Shown: positions 1 to 3,929 of the stretch, one piece after another
How the letters are laid out: every line of letters begins with the position of its first letter
How positions within the stretch are numbered: position 1 is the first letter of the stretch
Assembly: GCA_013697265.1 (NCBI GenBank)
Contig: JACCXE010000251.1
Location: 1-6,428 of the forward strand
Length of the DNA: 6,428 nt
DNA from: Actinomycetota bacterium
Lineage (GTDB): Bacteria > Actinomycetota > Acidimicrobiia > Acidimicrobiales > JACCXE01
Reading direction: 5' to 3'
Position numbers and translations under genes: made by a program
Notes under the pieces: generated by a model
The model's database searches: none
Told to the model about the DNA's origin: nothing
Seen by the model: the letters and a program-made list of their open reading frames with translations, nothing else

Positions 1-287
1 TCCTTCTGCAGCACGAGCGCTTCGATCTCTTGACCGAGGCTCACGATCTCAGAGGGGTTGACGTCGTGGCGGATGCTCAGCTCACGGCTGGGGATCACGC
101 CTTCGGACTTGAATCCGATGTCGAGTAGAACTTCGTCTTTGTCGACCTTCACCACGGTGCCGGTTACGAGGTCGCCGTCTTCAAACTCGACGATCGTGGC
201 GGCCATGGCATCTTCGAGGGAGATGCCCTCGAGGTCGTTCAGGGTGATGACCTTTGGTACGTACTCGTCTTGCAATGTGTCTGACAT
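1..287 (-). CDS. rpsA: 30S ribosomal protein S1, N-terminal part (runs off the window)
   Basis: Ribosomal protein S1 binds mRNA on the 30S subunit and helps load it for translation. Only the first 95 codons are present; the rest lies beyond base 1. Residues 1-36 form a short acidic lead-in. The first S1 (OB-fold) repeat begins near residue 38 with DGDLVTGTVVKVDKDEVLLD and continues through GFKSEGVIPSRELS to the window edge. This closely resembles repeat 1 of actinobacterial S1, for example the mycobacterial protein as I remember it. The ATG at 287 is chosen because the first S1 repeat begins at the expected distance from it and the next in-frame Met (residue 28) would remove conserved sequence. 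No Shine-Dalgarno motif precedes it; the bases just upstream are pyrimidine-rich CCTA repeats. E. coli rpsA also lacks a canonical SD and is autoregulated by S1, so similar control is possible but unproven here. It follows the polA-led gene cluster after a gap of 152 nt. Confidence 0.96.
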   Translation of the reverse strand, partial: MSDTLQDEYVPKVITLNDLEGISLEDAMAATIVEFEDGDLVTGTVVKVDKDEVLLDIGFKSEGVIPSRELSIRHDVNPSEIVSLGQEIEALVLQK

Positions 288-298
288 AGGTAGGTAGG
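287..298 (-). repeat. Tandem CCTA x3 abutting the rpsA start codon
   Basis: On the minus strand, three perfect copies of the tetranucleotide CCTA run into the rpsA start; the last A is the A of the ATG. They occupy the place where a Shine-Dalgarno sequence would normally sit and contain no purine run able to pair with 16S rRNA. Whether this has a function is unknown. A tandem tetranucleotide could also change copy number by slippage. Confidence 0.6.
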
Positions 299-303
299 GG
301 TGG

Positions 304-332
304 CTTTCCGGAAAGGCCGCCGTGAAGCACGG
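304..332 (-). promoter_or_regulatory. rpsA leader with two small inverted repeats
   Basis: Two dyads lie in the presumed 5' untranslated region of rpsA. One is a perfect 12-base palindrome at 304-315 (CTTTCCGGAAAG). The other is a 5-bp stem with a 3-base loop at 320-332 (CCGTG, loop, CACGG). They end 17 nt upstream of the ATG. This placement would suit control of translation initiation or a protein-binding site. It matches no riboswitch or ribosomal-protein leader family that I recognise. The stems are short, so a regulatory role is a guess. Confidence 0.3.
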
Positions 333-356
333 AACGGCTGAAATGCAGGCCTGGCG

Positions 357-362
357 ATTGTA
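357..362 (-). promoter_or_regulatory. Possible -10 element for rpsA
   Basis: The minus strand reads TACAAT here, a one-mismatch fit to the sigma-70/SigA -10 consensus, about 70 nt upstream of the rpsA ATG. No TTGACA-like -35 lies 16-18 nt upstream; that position falls inside the inverted repeat at 367-385. The location, after the candidate terminators and before rpsA, is what supports the call. A chance match is quite possible. Confidence 0.25.
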
Positions 363-366
363 CTAG

Positions 367-385
367 AGCCAACCTTCGGTTGGCT
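367..385 (-). terminator. Candidate terminator hairpin, proximal to rpsA
   Basis: A perfect 8-bp inverted repeat with a 3-base loop (AGCCAACC, loop, GGTTGGCT). It can fold on either strand. It lies between the last gene of the polA-led cluster and rpsA. No U-tract follows on the minus strand, so if it terminates it does so without the classical tail, as is often proposed for high-GC actinobacteria. A protein-binding operator or mRNA-stabilising stem is the alternative. Confidence 0.45.
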
Positions 386-403
386 AAGGCAGCTGGTTTC
401 TAT

Positions 404-422
404 GGTCGGCCTTCGGCCGATC
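404..422 (-). terminator. Candidate terminator hairpin after the surface-protein gene
   Basis: An inverted repeat 18 nt beyond the stop codon at 440-442. The core is TCGGCC, a 3-base loop, then GGCCGA. Read on the plus strand the stem reaches 8 bp with one G-U pair; on the minus strand one outer pair becomes an A-C mismatch, leaving a 6-bp core. It shares the central CCTTCGG (plus strand) with the hairpin at 367-385. No U-tract follows on the minus strand. Position at the end of a tightly packed gene cluster is the main argument for termination. Confidence 0.45.
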
Positions 423-439
423 CTTAGCTAAAGGAGCGG

Positions 440-1450
440 CTAGCTGAAGAAGCGACCCTCGGGCCGGCGCCCGCGGGCGGCGGTGAGAAGTGCACCGAGC
501 GCAACCAGCGCAGCACCAGCCAGCAGTTGGATCGTGGTGGCCTGACTGTCGTTGCCGGTGCGAACGATTGTGGTGCGAAGCCTGGTCGCCGAGCGCACTG
601 CCGTGCTGGTGGGCGCGGCGGTGGTGGGCGCCCCGCCGACGCGGATGGTAGTAGTGGGCCGCGTTGCGGTGGTGCTCGTGGTTGTCGCGGGTTGAGCAGG
701 ATCCGTTATCGCCACGTCGGCGATCGAGTAGGTGGTGGTGGCCTGCGCATAGTTGTAGAAGCCGAAGCGGCCACCAATCGGGAACGACCCGGGCTCGTCG
801 AACACAACGGACGCGGCCGAAGTCGACGGGTTGATCTTCTCGACCTTCACCCGCGAGGAGCTGTAGGTGACGCGCAGGCGGTTCACCATGTCGGGCGCCC
901 AGCCTTTGCCGGCGCCGAAATCGGTCTTGATCACGGTGCAACCGGCGGGGTCGTCGACGTGCTTCCAGAAGCACGGCAGTTGGTCGGCCGTGTTGGTGCT
1001 GCGCACATTGAAGTTGCCGTTCACCCGCATGAGGCTCATGCCCTCGTTGGCGCCGCCCGCCTCGGTGGTGCGCTTCCAATCGATGAGCACGAAGTTGTTG
1101 ATGCAGTCGGCTGTGCCGCAGTTCGGCTCGTTGCTCGGCTGCAAGTAACCGACCAGCACGCCGATGTAATCGTCGTCGGCACCGTTCGGAGTGATGTCGA
1201 CGACGAACGATCCGGCGTTCATCGTCTTGGGGCCCACGAAGTACGTAGGCGAACCACTCTGGGTCTGCGTAACGCTGCTGCCGTTACCGGCGACCTGCCA
1301 GCTGCCGCCGCTCGCCGAGCCCTGCTGCGTCCAGCCCGCCAAGGACTCGACCGCCGCCGAAGCGGTCGGCCCGAACACGGCCAGGCCCACGAGCAACAGG
1401 CCAACCGATACGCACAAAACGCCCACACGGGAGCGGAAAGTCCGTTTCAT
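440..1450 (-). CDS. Secreted anchored protein with thrombospondin C-terminal-like domain
   Basis: 336 residues. An N-terminal signal peptide (KRTFRSR, then a hydrophobic core, likely cut after ASA at residue 32) sends it across the membrane. Residues about 35-250 resemble the thrombospondin C-terminal domain, an L-type-lectin-like beta sandwich: ADDDYIGVLVGY (91-102), a VLIDWKRT strand (121-128), GMSLMRVNG (137-145), GRFGFYNYAQ (227-236). Two close cysteine pairs (NCGTADC and PCFWKHVDDPAGC) may form disulfides. A Thr/Ala/Pro-rich linker of about 45 residues follows, then IVRTG (295-299), a membrane helix (about 307-325) and a basic RGRR tail: the layout of a sortase signal with LP replaced by IV. 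Otherwise it is a simple C-terminal membrane anchor. An upstream ATG at 1477 would overlap the methyltransferase gene and lengthen the signal peptide; 1450 gives a normal one, although neither has a good ribosome site. Ligand and role are unknown; adhesion or glycan binding is an inference. Confidence 0.8.
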   Translation of the reverse strand: MKRTFRSRVGVLCVSVGLLLVGLAVFGPTASAAVESLAGWTQQGSASGGSWQVAGNGSSVTQTQSGSPTYFVGPKTMNAGSFVVDITPNGADDDYIGVLVGYLQPSNEPNCGTADCINNFVLIDWKRTTEAGGANEGMSLMRVNGNFNVRSTNTADQLPCFWKHVDDPAGCTVIKTDFGAGKGWAPDMVNRLRVTYSSSRVKVEKINPSTSAASVVFDEPGSFPIGGRFGFYNYAQATTTYSIADVAITDPAQPATTTSTTATRPTTTIRVGGAPTTAAPTSTAVRSATRLRTTIVRTGNDSQATTIQLLAGAALVALGALLTAARGRRPEGRFFS

Positions 1451-1463
1451 GGCCGGCAGGGTA

Positions 1464-2180
1464 CTAATGCGACGCATGTTTACGAACGATCGTCAGCCAC
1501 TCGGGGTGGGTGAGATCAGGCGGGTCCGAACGGTACGCGCCAGGGGTGACGGACCAGATCGCGTCTACGGCGAGGCCGACCGACGCGCACAACAGCCGCA
1601 GTTCCCGGGGCGTGAACACGCTCGTGTGGAGCTGCGCCGGGATCGGGACGCCGTCGCTATCGCGCACCTCGGTGATCTCGGTGTTCACGCCGCTAGCCGC
1701 ATCAAACGTGTCGGTGCTTTCGAGGTGTTGCAGCAGGAAGTAGGCGGAGAACGCGCTGAACGCGCCGCGGCCGCTGGCCTTGAGCGCCCGTGCGATACCC
1801 GCGAGCACCGCGCCATCCTCATCGCCCACGAGACCGAAGCCGCCTTGGCAGAGCGATATCACTGCGTCGAACTCTTCGTCGTAGGGCAGGGCACGCGCGT
1901 CGCCGCGCACAAAGGTCGCTCCGGCCGGCGCGTTCGCGTTCGCGATGTCGACGAAGCGCTGCGAGATGTCGACGCCCACGACTTCGATGCCGCGCGCCGC
2001 CAGCGCGTGCGCGTGGCGGCCCGGCCCGCAGCCCACATCGAGCACGCGCTCCCCCGCCTTCAGGCCGAGTCGTTCGACGATGAACGCGACTTCGTTCTCG
2101 GTGCCTTTGGTGAACGAATAGCGCAGGTACGCGTCACCCATGTGCTCGGCGAGCGGCTCGAACCAGTGGCCCTCGGTCAT
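1464..2180 (-). CDS. Class I SAM-dependent methyltransferase
   Basis: 238 residues, cytoplasmic. The Rossmann-type SAM site is clear: motif I VLDVGCGPGRH (46-56), an acidic residue at the end of strand 2 in VVGVDIS (D71), GDARALPY (93-100) with D94 near the adenine, and the strand 4 motif FDAVISL (104-110). An aromatic-rich N-terminal helix (HWFEPLAEHMGDAYLRYSF) precedes it, a common arrangement in small-molecule methyltransferases. The C-terminal part (FTPRELRLLCASVGL) is the usual final helix and strand region. The substrate cannot be told from sequence; the gene lacks obvious ubiquinone, rRNA or DNA methylase motifs. The ATG at 2180 is preferred over an in-frame ATG at 2261 because it forms an ATGA overlap with the upstream stop, implying translational coupling, and because the extra 27 residues look like random Arg-rich read-through. 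No strong ribosome site is seen close to the start, which also fits coupling. Confidence 0.9.
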   Translation of the reverse strand: MTEGHWFEPLAEHMGDAYLRYSFTKGTENEVAFIVERLGLKAGERVLDVGCGPGRHAHALAARGIEVVGVDISQRFVDIANANAPAGATFVRGDARALPYDEEFDAVISLCQGGFGLVGDEDGAVLAGIARALKASGRGAFSAFSAYFLLQHLESTDTFDAASGVNTEITEVRDSDGVPIPAQLHTSVFTPRELRLLCASVGLAVDAIWSVTPGAYRSDPPDLTHPEWLTIVRKHASH

Positions 2181-2974
2181 GGGGCGGCGAGGAAGTCGGG
2201 TACGACTCCTAGTCGCTCGCGGAGGTTCTTCACCGCAACCGCCTCGAAGGCGGACGGCCATTCGAGGCCATATCCCGCGATAAGTCGTCGGCCGCGGGTG
2301 AGGACTTCGTTGGCGATCGCGAACTCAAACGCGAGCAGCGATTGGAATGTCGGCTGCACCGCGGGCAAGTTGGCGATGACCCAGCGCTGTTCGGTGCTCA
2401 GCGCGTCGGCGGGGCGGCCCCCGTCGACGCGCGTGTCCGTCTCGGCGAGCAAGACCGTCGTCAGCAGCCCGATTGTGTGGCCGAGCCCGGTGAAGTGCGA
2501 GATGTGTTGGCCGCGCTGGAGGAACTTGATGAGCGGCCCGGCCAAGCCCCGCAACTGTTCGCGCACGGCGTAAGCCACGGCGTCGGGATAGTTGTCGTAA
2601 CGCCGGCCCGACAGCAGCCCGACCGTGAAACCGTCCTGCGGGTCCCACGCAGCAGCGGTGTCGGCCCACACCGACAGGTCGAAGGTCAGCCCGTCCGCGG
2701 TGACCGCGTTCACGATGAACGGAGCGATTGGTCGATCGGCGAACACCGTCGGAGTGATCGCAGCGAGCCACTGCTGCCAGTCGTCCAGGAATGACCGGAC
2801 ATCGGACTCGCGCACGATCACCTTGAGATCGAGGTCACTCCACTTGTCCGCGGTGCCCGTCGCAATCGAACCGTGCACCTCGACGTCGACGACGCGCTCG
2901 TCGGCCAGCAGAACCTCCATGGCGCGTCGGTGCAGGCCGGCGTAGCGCGCGTCCACAGCCTCGGAGCCCCCCAC
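2177..2974 (-). CDS. Nucleotidyltransferase-fold protein
   Basis: About 265 residues from a GTG start. The Pol-beta superfamily signature is plain: HGSIATGTADKWSDLDLKVI (34-53), with the G35-S36 pair and the metal carboxylates D47 and D49, and a third Asp in LTFDLSVW (D99). All three catalytic acids are therefore present. Residues about 120-265 form an all-helical C-terminal domain, as in antibiotic adenylyltransferases and other small-molecule nucleotidyltransferases, but I cannot assign a substrate. An NMP-transfer reaction is the family expectation. The GTG at 2974 lies 4 nt after the stop of the hydrolase gene, with GAGG 12 nt upstream. A GTG at 2956 is also possible. An ATG at 3106 is unlikely because it adds 44 residues of low-quality sequence overlapping the hydrolase gene. 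The 3' end overlaps the methyltransferase start by 4 nt. Confidence 0.82.
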   Translation of the reverse strand: MGGSEAVDARYAGLHRRAMEVLLADERVVDVEVHGSIATGTADKWSDLDLKVIVRESDVRSFLDDWQQWLAAITPTVFADRPIAPFIVNAVTADGLTFDLSVWADTAAAWDPQDGFTVGLLSGRRYDNYPDAVAYAVREQLRGLAGPLIKFLQRGQHISHFTGLGHTIGLLTTVLLAETDTRVDGGRPADALSTEQRWVIANLPAVQPTFQSLLAFEFAIANEVLTRGRRLIAGYGLEWPSAFEAVAVKNLRERLGVVPDFLAAP

Positions 2975-2978
2975 GTGA

Positions 2979-3929
2979 CTATTCGGCCTCAGCCAGTGCG
3001 ACGAGCGCCCGAGCCCAGTGCGCGGCCATACCGGGGCCACCGTGGCCTTCGTCGTCGACGATAACGAGCTCGCTCCCGGGCCACGCTCGGTGGAGGTACC
3101 ACGCATTGTCGAGTGGACCGCTTACGTCGAGCCGACCGTGCACGATGGTGCCGGGGATCGCGGCGAGGCGCGGCGCGTCGCGGAGCATCTCGTCGCCGGC
3201 CAGCCAAGCGTTCTGACGCCAGCAGTGCGTTACCTGCCGAGCGAAGCCGAGCCGGAACGTCGAAGCGTCGTAACGCGGGTTCGCCCGGATGACCGGAGTC
3301 GTCGCGACATGTGCGTTCTCCCACGCGCACCACGCATCCGCCGCCGCTTGGCGTACGCCGGCATCGGCGTCCATCAGCAAGTCGTTGTAGGCGTCGACCA
3401 GTCGCAGCCCACGGAATTTCTCGGGCACATGCTCATGGAACGCCTTCCACTCGGCAGGAAAGAACCTTCCCGCGTGCACGGTCAACCAGTCGATGTCGGC
3501 CGCGGTGCCGGTGCTCACGGCGCCGAGGACGAGGCCACGAACGCGCTCCGGGCAACGCTCGGCGTAGGTGGTGCCGAGCATCGATCCCCACGAGACACCA
3601 AAGACAATCCAGGTATCGATGCCGAGGTGGACGCGCAGCGACTCGACATCGGCCACGTGGCGGTCCATGTCGATCGCGTGCCACGCCACGCCTTCTTCGC
3701 TGGCGTGCGGGGTGCTGCGACCGGCGCTGCGCTGGTCGAACAGCACAGCGCGATGCAGCTGCGGATCAAAGTTGCCCCGGGCGCCGACGGTGCAGCCCGA
3801 GCCGGGCCCGCCATGGAGGTAGACGACGGGCACGCCGTCGGGGCGACCGACCTGCTCGTAGTAGAGGACGTGGCCGTCGCCGACGTCGAGGCGGCCGGTG
3901 TCGAACGGCTCCGTTTCGCTACTTGGCAT
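2979..3929 (-). CDS. pip: Proline iminopeptidase-family alpha/beta hydrolase (peptidase S33)
   Basis: 316 residues, cytoplasmic, full length for the family, which removes N-terminal proline from peptides. Visible marks: TGRLDVGDGH (11-20) typical of the family N-terminus, oxyanion motif HGGPG (39-43), FDQRSAGRSTPH (64-75), nucleophile elbow GVSWGS with S113, catalytic acid D268 in HGRLD, and catalytic H296 in DDEGHGG. The WCAWEN segment (200-205) keeps one glutamate that binds the substrate amino group in Serratia Pip. The matching second glutamate, normally in an FARIENH-like segment, is Val here (FARQVTH, 229-235). DQRG is DQRS and GGSWG is GVSWG. The triad is intact, so it should be an active hydrolase, but prolyl specificity is less certain than the family name. 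The ATG at 3929 overlaps the polA stop by 11 nt, and the next gene begins 4 nt after its stop, so it is probably co-transcribed with polA. Confidence 0.88.
   Translation of the reverse strand: MPSSETEPFDTGRLDVGDGHVLYYEQVGRPDGVPVVYLHGGPGSGCTVGARGNFDPQLHRAVLFDQRSAGRSTPHASEEGVAWHAIDMDRHVADVESLRVHLGIDTWIVFGVSWGSMLGTTYAERCPERVRGLVLGAVSTGTAADIDWLTVHAGRFFPAEWKAFHEHVPEKFRGLRLVDAYNDLLMDADAGVRQAAADAWCAWENAHVATTPVIRANPRYDASTFRLGFARQVTHCWRQNAWLAGDEMLRDAPRLAAIPGTIVHGRLDVSGPLDNAWYLHRAWPGSELVIVDDEGHGGPGMAAHWARALVALAEAE

Noticed and set aside
288..439. tRNA, small RNA or CRISPR in the intergenic stretch
   Set aside because: No cloverleaf, spaced direct repeats or known riboswitch core is visible; only short inverted repeats.
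384..1079. Alternative minus-strand frame of 231 codons inside the surface-protein gene
   Set aside because: The translation is His/Arg-rich low-complexity sequence; the overlapping frame has a signal peptide, a recognisable fold and an anchor.
440..1450. Lipoprotein signal on the surface protein
   Set aside because: A Cys lies in the hydrophobic core but without a lipobox at the cleavage region; ASA followed by AVE fits signal peptidase I.
2181..2261. Longer N-terminus for the methyltransferase
   Set aside because: The added 27 residues are Arg-rich and unlike any methyltransferase start; the ATGA junction supports 2180.
1191..2573. Long open frame on the plus strand (460 codons), with another at 527-1513
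   Set aside because: Both lie antisense to well-supported genes; their translations are Arg/Ala-rich without motifs. Long antisense frames are usual in GC-rich DNA.
2177..2974. Aminoglycoside or lincosamide resistance enzyme
   Set aside because: Only the general nucleotidyltransferase signature is visible; nothing shows the drug-binding features of a named resistance family.
1464..2974. Nucleotidyltransferase plus methyltransferase as a phage-defence or toxin-antitoxin module
   Set aside because: No antitoxin-like partner, nuclease or known defence motif is nearby, and the methyltransferase lacks DNA-methylase motifs.
2975..3106. Longer N-terminus for the nucleotidyltransferase
   Set aside because: It would overlap the hydrolase gene by over 100 nt and adds sequence without family resemblance.
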